64,000 nucleotides of DNA from Capronia americana (Eukaryota; Ascomycota; Eurotiomycetes; Chaetothyriales; Herpotrichiellaceae), in contig JADWQD010000016.1 of the NCBI GenBank assembly GCA_016110215.1, forward strand, positions 248,001-312,000. The letters are read 5' to 3'. The notes under the pieces are model-generated. The model did not search any database. It was not told the origin of the DNA and was given only the letters and a program-made list of their open reading frames with translations. The position numbers and the translations under genes were made by a program. Positions 34,307 to 44,843 of this stretch are shown here, piece by piece; within the stretch, counting starts at the first letter, position 1, and each line of letters begins with the position of its first letter.

Positions 34307-37096
34307 AGAACATTGATACGAGGTACAGACTGTGGGAATCGACAGACGGGGATCATGATGAGGGCTGGGATTTGCAATCAACACTCTTGTCCCAGTCGAA
34401 GGACCGAAAATTTTCAACACACGCAAGCCTAATGTTTCCGCGGGCGTCAGGTCATCACAACGGTGGCTTCAAGATGTTATGAGGGCGTCTGTTGGCGAGC
34501 AATAGTAAGCTTCTGTAGTAGGGTAAGCGAAGCTCCAATAGCCAAATGGAGAAGTCACTTTCGCAGAATTACCCAGCAAGTCCTCGTTGCTTCCTCTTCC
34601 GGATCGAGGAGGAGTGGCTTTCGCTTCATATCTGCTGCCATCACATGTTTGGCGAAGATATTTTTGGGGCCATCACTACCGAGTATGCCTACACAACATA
34701 TGAGTTCGAATCGACACTCGGCGAGCCTGGATCAAAGAAATTGTGAGCTCACGTGCCCAGGGGCGTATGGGGTTGATCGGAAGTTGTGGCCCATGTTTCA
34801 CCGATAGCCAGACGGAGAGCTCTCCTTCAAGCAACCCCACCCAGGTGCGCCTCAGACCACTGCAACCGTTGGGTTTCAGACTCGTGGTTGTTCCTCACCG
34901 CACCTTGGTCGCTGTACAAGGATGCAAGGCGGAAGAAGCGGTGGTAGCAGAGCCCAGATCGAAGCTGTACGAGTACACGCTACAGTAATTGCCTGTCGAC
35001 TGCTCTGGGTTTCGGTGCCACCTGCTGTTCTGCCTTCTCATGTTGTCCTTTTTGGCATACTAGTAGTGGATGAGGACTGTGGACCGCGCATGTTTGATCG
35101 ACAGGAGAGTGAGCGGAGCTACCTTGTCCGGAGGCTTCTTCATCTGGCTGCTTGCTCTTCCTGGGTTTGGAAAAATCGATAACCCATGCGCCATGTGGAC
35201 GACATGCCTGTCTTGAACAAGCCTCGCATCGTGGCCGTGGTTCCGACTCCTTACTACACCGACCTCAACTCCGGACACGGAGGGAAAGAATCGTTGCCTT
35301 CTCTTGTGGGGTGCTACTGTTCTTTGCCATGCTATGATGTTCGCCACGCTGAGAAATAGGGGAATATTGATTACGATATTTGTTGTTCTCGCTGTCTTGG
35401 GCATGCGAGGATGGGCCCTCAGGAGACGGAACCAGCAAGATGTGATTTCTCCTTGGCCAAAGCACCACAGTGGTTCTGATCAACCCTGCCCTTTGCGGTT
35501 GGTAGTAGTCCGATCCAGAGAATCAGTGTCCACAGAGTATATCCGCATGTTCGCCTACTATTTTCAGCACCTCGTGGCTATCCTGGACCCGGGCAATGGT
35601 AGGAGGACCGGCCTTTCTGATACGAAGCTCGTATCCTGTGTATGCCAATAACTGCTCTCACTGATGGTCATCCTTTCAGATAGTCGACCACAGATCTGTG
35701 GACTGCAAGTCATGCGCGAAACCGCAGATCGAGCCGTGATCAGTGCCAATTGTAACTCTAGCCTTTCCAATCAAATGCTCAAACAGCCGGCTGGATGCAG
35801 AGGACAGGATCAGGGGAGGAAGCGAACCGAAAGAGGGAAGGTGCCGAAAGCCCAGGAGGGCAAGTGTGCCGTTCGCTAAAATCCCCGATTCGCTTTTCCC
35901 CTGAAGACAATTTTAGCCGCTCATTTCCGCAGGCGCCAGATCCGCACCTTCGAAGCTTCCCCTCCACTTTTGCCTTTCCCAAGCACACTCCATAGTCCAA
36001 CGGGACCACCTGCATGCGTCATTCGCGTTTCCTACACAGTATACGAGGTACTCCATACGGAGTACACAATAGCCACATGCACTTGAGCGGCACGCACGAA
36101 TTGATGGTGGTTCGAGGCGTGCACAGCTGCTACCGGCCAAGGTCGACTGAATAGAGCCCAAGGCCTGGCGAGGGCAGTACTTCTGTTCAGACAGTCTCGA
36201 CTGTCACCATGCTTGTCGAGCTAGAAGAGATGGGATCATACTGGGCTCACAGATTGACTGGTAGTAGTTGATTTTACTCGACCTCGACCTCACCATGCAA
36301 TTAAGCCATCTAGGAATATCTCGGTTAACGTAGCGGACATGGTTACGCGAGAACAACTCCTCTCCTATTGCCACCAACCGAGTCCTCCGTCGGCACAATC
36401 GGATGAAAGTCGCACTGCTCGAGGCCACAGAGCAATTGCCTGCGCATTTCTGGCATACTCGGGGCTACAGTACTCAATCACCATCTTTCAAACACATCGT
36501 CTTCCACCACTTTTGTCTGTCCAAGGTTCATCTGAGGCTCAACAAATAACGTGCATGATGACGGTCTTTCCGCCTCGAAACTCACCTGGGCGCCCCCAGG
36601 CTCCGATGAGACAGGTTCAAGGTTGACCAAGGCCGTGGCACTTTTCGCCGCCACAATCTCGGATGAAGTTGACGACAAGCCAATGGCAGGTGTCCCGGGC
36701 TTGATGAGGCTGCCCTAAGCGCGCCATGTGGACGCCGCTATTGTGTCGGCGACTCAGACAGACCCGCCGCTACCCCTGACAGAGGAAAATGCTCCCTCCA
36801 CCACGCAACCCACCCATGACCATCACCAAGTTGGGTATCGACGCTACAATGGATACCCTAATTTCCCATACACTCTCCCATGGGTCAACACAGCTGTATA
36901 TGAGGCCAGCTTCTTCGCACCGATGGCCTACCTTCTCTTCTCTCTCCATCCCACGATCAAAACTCCAACTTCCAGTCGCTCGTTAGCAACCAAAACGCCG
37001 GTCTTTGTGCCACCCACATTCGTTTTTACGACAACCCCTAACAACCTCAAATCGAAACCCTAGTTCTCTAATCCAGAAACTACCCCATCCATCAAA
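34307..37096. other. Intergenic, 2.8 kb
   Basis: No gene recognised; the open frames are short and without family features. It holds a perfect 7-bp inverted repeat at 36048-36065. The last ~300 bases are probably the promoter and leader of the wall-protein gene, ending with the strong start context CATCAAAATG. Confidence 0.55.
36048..36065. repeat. Short inverted repeat GTACTCC-ATAC-GGAGTAC
   Basis: Two perfect 7-bp arms flank a 4-base spacer. Related ACTCCGT/CGGAGTA words occur in other intergenic stretches of the window, for example near 10097 and 41458. Confidence 0.7.
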
Positions 37097-37792
37097 ATGA
37101 AGGTCGCCGCTGCCGTCGCTGCTGTTGCAGCTTTCGCCTCCACCGCCTCTGCTGGTGTTGCCACCTGGTCCGACTGGAGCTCCTCGACCACCACGACCAC
37201 CACCACTCCTGCCAAGGCCACCACCACCTCCTCGTACTACTGGGGTGACTGGACCACCTCCAGCGAGGCCACCACCACCACCACCGTCAAGAGCGTCGAG
37301 GAGTCTAGCACTCACACCTGGGCTGACTGGACCTCCAGCGCCCCCGTCAGCTATACGACCACCGTTGTGAGTGCTATCACGACCTACGTTCCCTGGGCAA
37401 CGTCGTTCAACCACGCTGGCAAGACCTATGAGATCTCAGCAGCCACGACCTTGACCATCACTGATTGCCCATGCACCATTTCTGTTCCTGTCTACACCGA
37501 GACCTCCACTTCTTGCAGGTATTTGAACCAAGCTGACTGTTTTGCCTTTTCGCAGACTGATACTTCCAGCACCACCGAGGCCTCCTGGTCTGACTGGACC
37601 ACCTCTACCGCCGTGGCCGCCGCCACCACCTACACCTCAGTTGCTGCTGAGAGCACCGCTGCCTGGTCCAGCTACGCCCCGTCCAGCACCGTTGCCGCTG
37701 TCGCCACCTACACTGGTGCCGCCAACGCCCTGGTTGCCAACGTTGGCGCTGGTCTTGCTGGTGTTGGTGCCATCGCTGCTTTCCTCCTGTAA
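37097..37792 (+). CDS. Secreted, probably GPI-anchored Sed1-like cell-wall protein with WxDW repeats
   Basis: A signal peptide (MKVAAAVAAVAAFASTASAG) opens a Ser/Thr/Ala-rich protein that closes with a hydrophobic tail (about 20 residues ending GAIAAFLL), the layout of a GPI-anchored wall protein. The motif W-[SGA]-D-W occurs four times: TWSDW, YWGDW, TWADW, SWSDW. In the middle is one module like the yeast Sed1 repeat: TTVVSAITTYVPWATSFNHAGKTYEI and TTLTITDCPCTI read across two blocks. A 51-nt intron is likely at 37519-37569 (exons 37097-37518 and 37570-37792, 214 aa), because the sequence it removes is not Ser/Thr-rich; retention would also keep the frame. A 37-nt version would destroy the tail. 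Family members stabilise the wall under stress; the role here is inferred. Confidence 0.85.
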   Translation: MKVAAAVAAVAAFASTASAGVATWSDWSSSTTTTTTTPAKATTTSSYYWGDWTTSSEATTTTTVKSVEESSTHTWADWTSSAPVSYTTTVVSAITTYVPWATSFNHAGKTYEISAATTLTITDCPCTISVPVYTETSTSCRYLNQADCFAFSQTDTSSTTEASWSDWTTSTAVAAATTYTSVAAESTAAWSSYAPSSTVAAVATYTGAANALVANVGAGLAGVGAIAAFLL

Positions 37793-39111
37793 ATTGGAGG
37801 TATTGGTTTGCTATGACTTGGGATGGTCGATTGGCAAGACTAGCCTCGACTTGAACATCATGGCCGTGCATTTGCATTCTCAGCAAGGACCTTGGGTGGA
37901 ATCGACGGCCAGCCAGGACGACTGTGCGACAGGCCATGACCAAATGGAGCATGGCGATATTGGCAACACGTGCAGTCGCCGCATTGTACAGAGGAGCTGG
38001 CCGATCGAACGAAGTGGTTCATACAATGTACAGTACCGTGCATAGGACAATGACAATCCGCCCTCAGCCTGGGTGCTAAACATTTAATGAATGGATTTTC
38101 TGGATAGCATTGCATTCCACACTTGTGAGACGGAAAGTGTTTGAACACTCGTCATAATCCCGCTCTCGAGCCATGCTCTGTCAAGAGACAAAGCTTGCCA
38201 GTTGAAGCTGACAGTAGTCTGGTTCCTGCATTCGCACGTCGCCAAATCTTTAAACTTGATTGTTGCGTGGCACAGTAGGATGAGAGACTCTTTGGCCGCC
38301 AAATGGCATCGAGCCGTTCCAGACAGCAGTCAGTGACATCTTTCGACTGGCTGTCAGCAGCTCTTCTTTTTGTCACAGAAGGAGATGCTGACTTCCACGT
38401 CAGGACAACGCCCTAAAACTCGGGGTGTGAGTGTCGCGGAGAAGGCCAGCAAGGGTAAAACGTGACTGTCGGGCTTCGCTCGGGGCTCATGCCACTGCTT
38501 GGTAATGTAGCCAGCTTCGATGGCTTCCGTTCCAAGGCCTCGTTTCCGTCTTGGGAGCCATCAAGACGGCCGCGAAATGGCCACCGAAGCATCCCCGACG
38601 TCCGGATCCGGGGGTCTCCAGCGTTCAGCATCCAGCCTCGGCCATCCCCAGCTTCTCATCTCCACAATTGGTGACGGTCGTATGATGCCAGCTCCGCTTG
38701 ACCGACCGACTTCGCTTGCCCTGCCGCGAGCAGCTCCAGAAGGTACGCAGTGCTGTGTATTCTGTCTGCAGGAGCCCGTCCCTGGTGTCCTTGCTATCTT
38801 TACTGCAGGAGCTCCAGTTTTTCGAACTTGTCTGCGACTGGACCGCATGGACGCGTCTGCGAGGCTAGTCGGAAAGAATGCCAAATCCATAGGATTGCAT
38901 GTCTACCAGTGATCAATTGCATCAGGATCGGTATAAGAGCTCTTGACTCCACCTTCGAACAGCACGAACCGGCTGTGAACGCGCTTGAGCTGCTGGTTTC
39001 CGGCCTTGCCAGTGTATACAACTTTGTCCCTGGTTGAATTGCTGTCGACTACCGAGTATACCAGACCGAAACGTTACCACCGTCACAGTTCCACTCTCTC
39101 CCCCTCCCACG
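37793..39111. other. Intergenic, 1.3 kb
   Basis: 3' flank of the wall-protein gene and promoter of the acyl-CoA synthetase. No gene recognised. Confidence 0.55.
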
Positions 39112-41356
39112 ATGGCACCGCATAACACCGTCCAAGACGCCGTGCAGCATGCTTCCATCTCCAATCCCGAGCAGTTCTGGGATAAGCACGCCAAAGAGCT
39201 CTATTGGCACAAGCCGTACAGCTCGGTCCTGCGGCAACGCACCAAGAAATTGAAAGACGGGACGACACATCCACACTGGTCGTGGTTTCCCGACGGCGAG
39301 ATCAGCACCACCTACAACTGCCTCGACCGGCACGTGCAGGCCGGCAATGGCGACAAGATCGCCATGATCTGGGACTCGCCCGTGAGCGGGTCGAAGGAGA
39401 AATACACCTACAGCCAGATGCTGGAAGAGGTGGAAGTCCTAGCGGGCGTGCTGCGCGAAGAGGGCGTCAAAAAGGGCGACGTGGTGCTCATCTACATGCC
39501 CATGATCCCCGCTGCCATCTTTGGCATGTTGGCGGCCGTCCGGCTGGGCGCCCTGCACGCCGTCGTGTTCGGCGGCTTCGCGGCCGCCAGTCTGGCGCAG
39601 AGAATCGAGGACGCGAAACCAAAAGTCATTCTGACCGCGAGTTGTGCGATCGAGGGCGCAAAGGGACCCCTGGAATACCGGCCCTTCGTGGAAGGTGCTA
39701 TCGAGCAGAGCAAATTCAAGCCGCCCAAGACGATCATCTGGCAACGCGACATCAGACGGTGGGACCCCGTCAAGAAAGATCAGGGCCAGCGAAACTGGCA
39801 GCGTCTCGTCAAGAGCGCGCGGAATCGCGGCGTCAAGGCCGAGGCTGTCCCCGTGGGCAGCACCGATGGCCTATACATCATCTACACGAGTGGCACGACG
39901 GGCCTCCCCAAGGGGGTGCTCCGTGAGGCTGGGGGCCACGCGGTCGGTCTGAACTTGAGCATCAAATACCTGTTCGACGTCAAGGGGCCGGGAGACGTCA
40001 TCTTCACGGGAAGCGACATCGGTTGGGTCGTCGGGCACTCGTACATCGTCTATGCGCCGCTCTTGGCCGGGGCGACGACCGTCCTGTACGAGGGCAAACC
40101 CATCGGGACGCCCGACGCCGGCGCGTTCTGGCGCATCATCGAAGAGTATAAAGTCACGACCCTGTTCACTGCGCCCACGGCACTCCGGGCCATCCGGAAG
40201 GAAGATCCCAAAGACGAACTGTTCAAGCAACGCGGCGAGAAGGATCTCTTGAGGCATTGGCGCGGGCTGTTCCTGGCGGGCGAACGATCCGAGCCCTCTA
40301 TCATCACGCACTACCAGGAATTGATCGGCAAATACGCCGCCCCCGACGCGAGGGTCATCGACCACTGGTGGTCCAGCGAGAGCGGTAGCCCCATGACCGG
40401 ACTGGCCCTACGGCCTGCCATCGGCCATGACCCGGCCAGCCGCGAAGAGCACAAAGCATTGGCCATCAAGCCCGGCAGTGCAGGAAAGCCAATGCCTGGC
40501 TGGGACGTCCGCATCGTCGACGACGAGGGCAACGAGGTCAAGCAGGGCAACATGGGCAATATTGTGCTGGGAATCCCGCTGGCACCGACAGGCTTCACGA
40601 CCTTGTTCAACGATGACGCCCGCTTCTACAAGGGATACCTGAAGCGGTTCCAGGGCAAGTGGATAGATACCGGCGACGCCGGCATGATCGACCAGGAAGG
40701 CTACGTCCACGTCATGAGCCGGTCCGACGACATCATCAACGTGGCGGCCCATCGATTCAGCACAGGTATGTTTGTCATGCATCCTCACTCCCCCATTTTT
40801 TTGCGTGCGTGCGTGCTTGCCTAGCGTAGCGTTTGAGCTTTGAGCTTGACGTTTGAGCCTCTACACCCGCGATACCTTGCCATGAACCCACTCGCTGACT
40901 TTACGTACGTTACCAGGCGCCATCGAACAAGCCATCACATCACACTCATCCGTCGCCGAGGCCTGCGTCGTGGGCATCCCCGACGCCATGAAGGGACACC
41001 TGCCCTTTGCGTTCGTCATCCCCGCGGCCAGCACGGAGGCCGACCTCCCCGCCACGCCGAGCAAGGAGTTCTTCACGTCGATCAACAACATTGTGCGCCA
41101 GCAGATCGGGGCCATCGCCTCGCTGGGCGGCATCATCCAGGGCAAGGGCATGATCCCCAAGACGAGAAGCGGCAAGACCTTGAGGCGCGTGCTGAGGGAA
41201 CTGGTCGAGAACGCCGTCGAGGGGAACTACGACAAGGAAGTCACCGTGCCCGCCACGGTCGAGGATAAAGAGGTCGTCGAGGTCGCCAGGCAGAAGATCA
41301 AGGAGTGGTGTGAGGAGAGGAAGAAACAACAGGGCACCTCGAAGCCGAAGCTGTAG
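39112..41356 (+). CDS. Short-chain acyl-CoA synthetase, propionyl-CoA synthetase type (PrpE/ACSS3-like)
   Basis: The enzyme activates a short carboxylic acid to its CoA thioester through an adenylate. Two exons, 39112-40765 and 40917-41356, with a 151-bp intron, give 697 aa. The N-terminal ACAS region includes FWDKHAKELYWHKPYSSV. The AMP-binding P-loop is IIYTSGTTGLPKG. Further core blocks are GSDIGWVVGHSYIVYAPL and VIDHWWSSESGSPMTG; the SESG region and FLAGERSEP fit the propionate/ACSS3 branch rather than acetyl-CoA synthetase. The catalytic, potentially acetylated lysine is in PKTRSGKTLRR. Propionyl-CoA made here would feed the methylcitrate cycle. There is no clear mitochondrial presequence and no peroxisomal SKL end (it ends PKL). 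Acetate use cannot be excluded. Confidence 0.92.
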
Positions 41357-42150
41357 GCGATCAAATGGGGGGTGGGGTGCATGCCACTGAGTTTGCTCGT
41401 CCTTTTCTTTCTGAGAGCAGGCAGAATGTGCATTATCATACTATACACACAATATACTCCGTCTGTACGAAGTGGATGAAATTGCATAATAATTCCGAAT
41501 ATGAGATGCTGCCTTTTCCGCCTACGAGTACGAGGTACGAAGTGTATATATGTACATGTCTACCTACAGTACCAATCCATGTACGGTACGTGCGTATTCA
41601 CTTCTTCTGAACTGTTCCTATACAGTCGGGCAGGAAGGAAGGCGTCGAGACATGCGCGTGCAGTATATGCAGGATTACATATATATATCCCGCGCAAGGG
41701 AAGGCACAGATACATATTCAGATCAGACATGCCTCTCGTCCTTTTCGACTTGCTTTGCCTTTTATCAATGCCGGTGCCAGTGCTGGTGCTAACGTCTACG
41801 TCTATGTCTACGCTGTGGTCGTCTCGTTGCAGTACGTAGTAACGATGCTGGCCCATGAAGAACGGCTTATACGGTGAGAAGTCAGAACTGACGAGAATAA
41901 CAACACACGGTAGAGTTGCGTGACATTTTCGGACTGCGTATTCTGGACACTCACGGTTGCCAGGGAAGGGCGTCCAATTGGGATTGTAAAGGGCGTACAG
42001 GACTAAAGGACGCAAAGGACGAAAGAGAAAGACTTCGCGCGGGTGGATATACAAGATGGAGACACACTAAACAATTCAAGTCGTCTTGGACACTTTTTAT
42101 CTACTCGCTGCTTCCTGACACCCCCCTGCTCAACGCTCAACGTTCAATGC
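41357..42150. other. Convergent 3' flanks of acyl-CoA synthetase and URC1
   Basis: 794 bp without a gene. It is rich in TAC/TAT words and includes an (AT)n run near 41684 and three copies of CGTCTA or its one-base variant at 41793-41810. Confidence 0.55.
41793..41810. repeat. Short tandem hexamer repeat (CGTCTA x3, third copy TGTCTA)
   Basis: Three adjacent six-base units lie in the convergent 3' region. A simple repeat without assigned function. Confidence 0.6.
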
Positions 42151-43719
42151 TCAATGCTCGATATCGTCCCAACTTCGACCCTGGACGGCATTCAACTCGT
42201 CCATCGACATGACCTTCCCGGTCGTGAAGTAGCCGGCATGGATCTTGGCGTCGATCTCCACTCTCGAGTCCTCGGGGATCATGTCGTCCGGGATGGGCAC
42301 CCTCTCTAGGATGGGGATGCCTTGGTCGACAATGGCGTCGTGCTTCATGTTCGACATGCTCAACATGCGGTCGATCTTGGTGATGCCCAGCCAATGCAGG
42401 ATGTCCGGCATGAGTGCCTGGAACCGCATGTCCTTGACCCCGGCAATGTTCTCGGTGCGCTTAAAGTACTCGCTCGCTCGGTCGGCGCCGCGTTTCCGCG
42501 CATTGTAGACGAGGTACTTTGTGACTTCGCCGAGCGCGCGCCCTTCTTTGCGGAAGTAGATGACCACGCCGGAGCCGCCCTTCTGGGCTTCCTTGACGGC
42601 CTCTTCGATCCCGAAGATCAGGTACGGCCGACAGGTGCAGATGTCGGAGCCGAAGACGTCGCTGCCGTTGCACTCGTCGTGGACCCGCAGCGCCAGGCGG
42701 ACGTTGGGGTCGGCCATTTTCGCCGGGTCGCCGAAGCAGTAGACCGTCAGCCCGCCGATGGGCGGCATGAACACCTTGATGTCGTTCCGCGTGACGAGCT
42801 CCGGGTACGAACCGCCCGTGTGCTCGAACAGTGCGCGGCGGAGGGCCGATTCTTCGATCCCGAACCGTTCCGCCACGCCGGGGAGGTACCAGACCGGCTC
42901 GACGGCAAACTTGGTCACGTTCAGTTCACCCGTTTCGTTCAAGCAGATCCGGCCATCGGGTCTCAACCGGCCGGCTTTCACGGATTGTTCCAATTCGGGG
43001 ATCTTCATGTGCGCCCGTGTCACGGCAATGGTGGGTCGAATGTCCACGTCCTGGGATTGGATCAGGTCCTTGTATAGCCAAGGCGCCAGATGACCGAATG
43101 GATCCATGGCAACGATCTTCTTCTTGTCGCCCCATGCTGGGAAAGGCCCGATCGCCGCGGCTGGTTCGGTGTTGGTGAAGTCGGGTTTGTGCTCGAGATC
43201 GAGGTTGTTGGAAGCGACCGCGAGGGCGTGGTAAATGCTGTACGAGCCACCATGGGCGCCGATGGCGTTGCGGCGACGGATCGTGTTGTGATGCCGAGAA
43301 ACCACGACCGGCCCACGCTTTGTTGGGTCGGGGTCTCCCCATTCCATTGGGATGGGGTCGATCCCGGATTGGCCTGGATACGTGGTCAGGATGATACGTG
43401 AGGTGATAGAGGACTTCCTCGTGCCAGATGTGGGTGACGATGGTGCCCGGAGAGTGGCGTCCGTGGGAGGAGAAGCCGCCCCCGCCGCCGACTTGCTGAG
43501 CTGGATGGGATCCAGGCTGGGCGAATCCTTGTTGCTTGGTCTCGGGCCAGGTGCCGGCCTGAGCTGGTTGATCGAGTTCGACGTATCGACTTTGCTCTGG
43601 AGGGCTTCGACGTTGACTGCCAGGTTTGCCTGGTCGGTCTGGATCGTCTTCAGGGTGGAGAGGATCTCTGACAGGACGAGCTCGGTCGTCATCCCGTTGG
43701 TGGGTTGTGACGCAGCCAT
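42151..43719 (-). CDS. URC1: URC1, GTP cyclohydrolase II-related protein of uracil catabolism
   Basis: URC1 is required in the URC pathway, which lets fungi use uracil as nitrogen source. The single frame gives 522 aa from MAASQPTNGM; in-frame sequence up to 43806 is read as leader. Residues ~1-110 are a low-complexity extension with a short coiled coil (LKTIQTDQANLAVNVEALQSKV). The GTP cyclohydrolase II fold follows. Its zinc site is intact: C350, C361 and C363 in a C-x10-C-x-C pattern (HDECNGSDVFGSDICTC). The GTP-binding block is YFRKEGRALGEVTKY, where true RibA enzymes have QEGRGIGL, which separates URC1 from riboflavin-pathway enzymes. The opposite-strand upstream region has a GATAAG pair. 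Uracil phosphoribosyltransferase lies 19 kb away. Confidence 0.92.
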   Translation of the reverse strand: MAASQPTNGMTTELVLSEILSTLKTIQTDQANLAVNVEALQSKVDTSNSINQLRPAPGPRPSNKDSPSLDPIQLSKSAAGAASPPTDATLRAPSSPTSGTRKSSITSRIILTTYPGQSGIDPIPMEWGDPDPTKRGPVVVSRHHNTIRRRNAIGAHGGSYSIYHALAVASNNLDLEHKPDFTNTEPAAAIGPFPAWGDKKKIVAMDPFGHLAPWLYKDLIQSQDVDIRPTIAVTRAHMKIPELEQSVKAGRLRPDGRICLNETGELNVTKFAVEPVWYLPGVAERFGIEESALRRALFEHTGGSYPELVTRNDIKVFMPPIGGLTVYCFGDPAKMADPNVRLALRVHDECNGSDVFGSDICTCRPYLIFGIEEAVKEAQKGGSGVVIYFRKEGRALGEVTKYLVYNARKRGADRASEYFKRTENIAGVKDMRFQALMPDILHWLGITKIDRMLSMSNMKHDAIVDQGIPILERVPIPDDMIPEDSRVEIDAKIHAGYFTTGKVMSMDELNAVQGRSWDDIEH

Positions 43720-44117
43720 GGTGAAGACAAAGGACCAACAAATCTCAGGAGACACCTCAACAGACAGAGATATATATACGATGACGAACTCCGCCCAAGT
43801 TAGCAATTCTCGACCGTTTCTGTGTATCTATGCCGACGAATACCAAGGCTCCACGATGTTGGTACGCCCAGCGCTGACACTGCCGTGAGATCTAGATGTT
43901 GCGTCTGCCACAGGTGTTTAAAACAAAGGATGGGTTTACAAAGGAACGGTTGAGTGTACAGAGTAAGACCGGATAAAAATATTGAGAAGGACCAATCTAT
44001 CGATGAGGTGGCATCGTGGCGAGAGTGACAGTAGCAAGCTTGTTGATGTGCCCCTCGTCGCTGCTGGGCCAGCCGTTGTCTGATTGGCCGTCCAGCATTC
44101 GGGGGATACCGACGGCG

Positions 44118-44128
44118 ATAAGATAAGC
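44118..44128 (+). promoter_or_regulatory. Overlapping pair of GATAAG sites
   Basis: Two GATAAG words share one G. GATAAG fits the HGATAR consensus of AreA/Nit2-type nitrogen regulators. The site is 400 bp upstream of URC1, a nitrogen-scavenging gene. Binding is inferred. Confidence 0.5.
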
Positions 44129-44140
44129 TTCGCGCGGCGC

Positions 44141-44148
44141 ACGTGACT
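44141..44148 (+). promoter_or_regulatory. CACGTGAC, bHLH-type E-box
   Basis: The octamer fits the centromere-binding-factor/bHLH consensus and lies 160 bp upstream of the ELF1 start. The same octamer occurs at 31513. Confidence 0.4.
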
Positions 44149-44307
44149 TGAATGTGCTTATGTAATGTGCGCCACTGCTGCGCACCGATGATCTGCCCCA
44201 GTAGACGACGTCCCTCCATCACTCTTCCAGGAGCGAACATTCTCAATAATCCCGAACCTCTCTCCCTTGACCATAACCCGCTCAACCGTGAGATTGTTGG
44301 AATCATA

Positions 44308-44843
44308 ATGGTGTGTATTTCAAAAGAATTCCGGTAACGTCTATATCTGACAAGCCGCTTGCAGGGCAAGCGCAAGAAGTCCTCACGCAAGCCGCAAGGC
44401 CCAAGAAAGGTTGGTTGCCATTCCGAACTTGCAGTTGTTCACATCGGTCTCAGAATGCCAGGGCCCTGAACTGACGCTCTTGCTTCAACATACAGCGCGA
44501 ACCGCTTGCCTCGACCTTCACCTGCCTCTTCTGCAACCACGAGAAAGCGATCCAAGTGAAACTGGACAAGAAAGCCGGCGTCGGCAACCTCCACTGCAAA
44601 GTCTGCAACCAGAAATATCAGACGGGGATCAACTACTTATCGGCCGCTGTGGACGTGTACTCCGACTGGGTCGATGCTTGTGAGGAGGTTGCGAAGGAAG
44701 CTGCGGACCGGGAGGCGGAGGATGCCAAGTTTAGTAGCTACGCTACCGGCACTGGAGCCGCAAGGGCAGGAGTCCCCGCGGGCGGTGGCGGCGGAGCCGA
44801 TGATGATGAGGAGGAGGACGATGCAGACTATGGAGGGGATTGA
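44308..44843 (+). CDS. ELF1: Transcription elongation factor ELF1 (zinc-ribbon)
   Basis: ELF1 travels with RNA polymerase II through chromatin. Three exons fit: 44308-44310 (only the ATG), 44365-44409, and 44496-44843, giving 131 aa. The protein starts MGKRKKSSRKPQGPRK, the basic N-terminus found across eukaryotic Elf1. The zinc ribbon is CLFC...CKVC with 20-odd residues between the pairs. It continues YQTGINYLSAAVDVYSDWVDACEEV, the family signature. The last ~35 residues are Gly-rich then acidic. The exon-1 assignment rests on the ATG standing directly before a GTGTGT donor and on the family N-terminus beginning MGKRK; without that splice no ATG is in frame. Confidence 0.93.

Larger units (their letters stand above)
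43720..44307. promoter_or_regulatory. Shared divergent promoter, URC1 / ELF1
   Basis: 588 bp between opposed starts. It contains an inverted CCAAT box (ATTGG, 44084-44088), an overlapping pair of GATAAG sites (44118-44128) and a CACGTGAC site (44141-44148) within 65 bp. Confidence 0.6.

Noticed and set aside
37125..38045. Pro-rich frames overlapping the wall-protein gene
   Set aside because: They are +1 shadows of ACC/GCC-rich Thr/Ala codons; the Sed1-like frame has the signal peptide and GPI tail.
42926..43741. 271-codon shadow frame overlapping URC1 on the same strand
   Set aside because: It overlaps URC1 in another frame and shows no family features.
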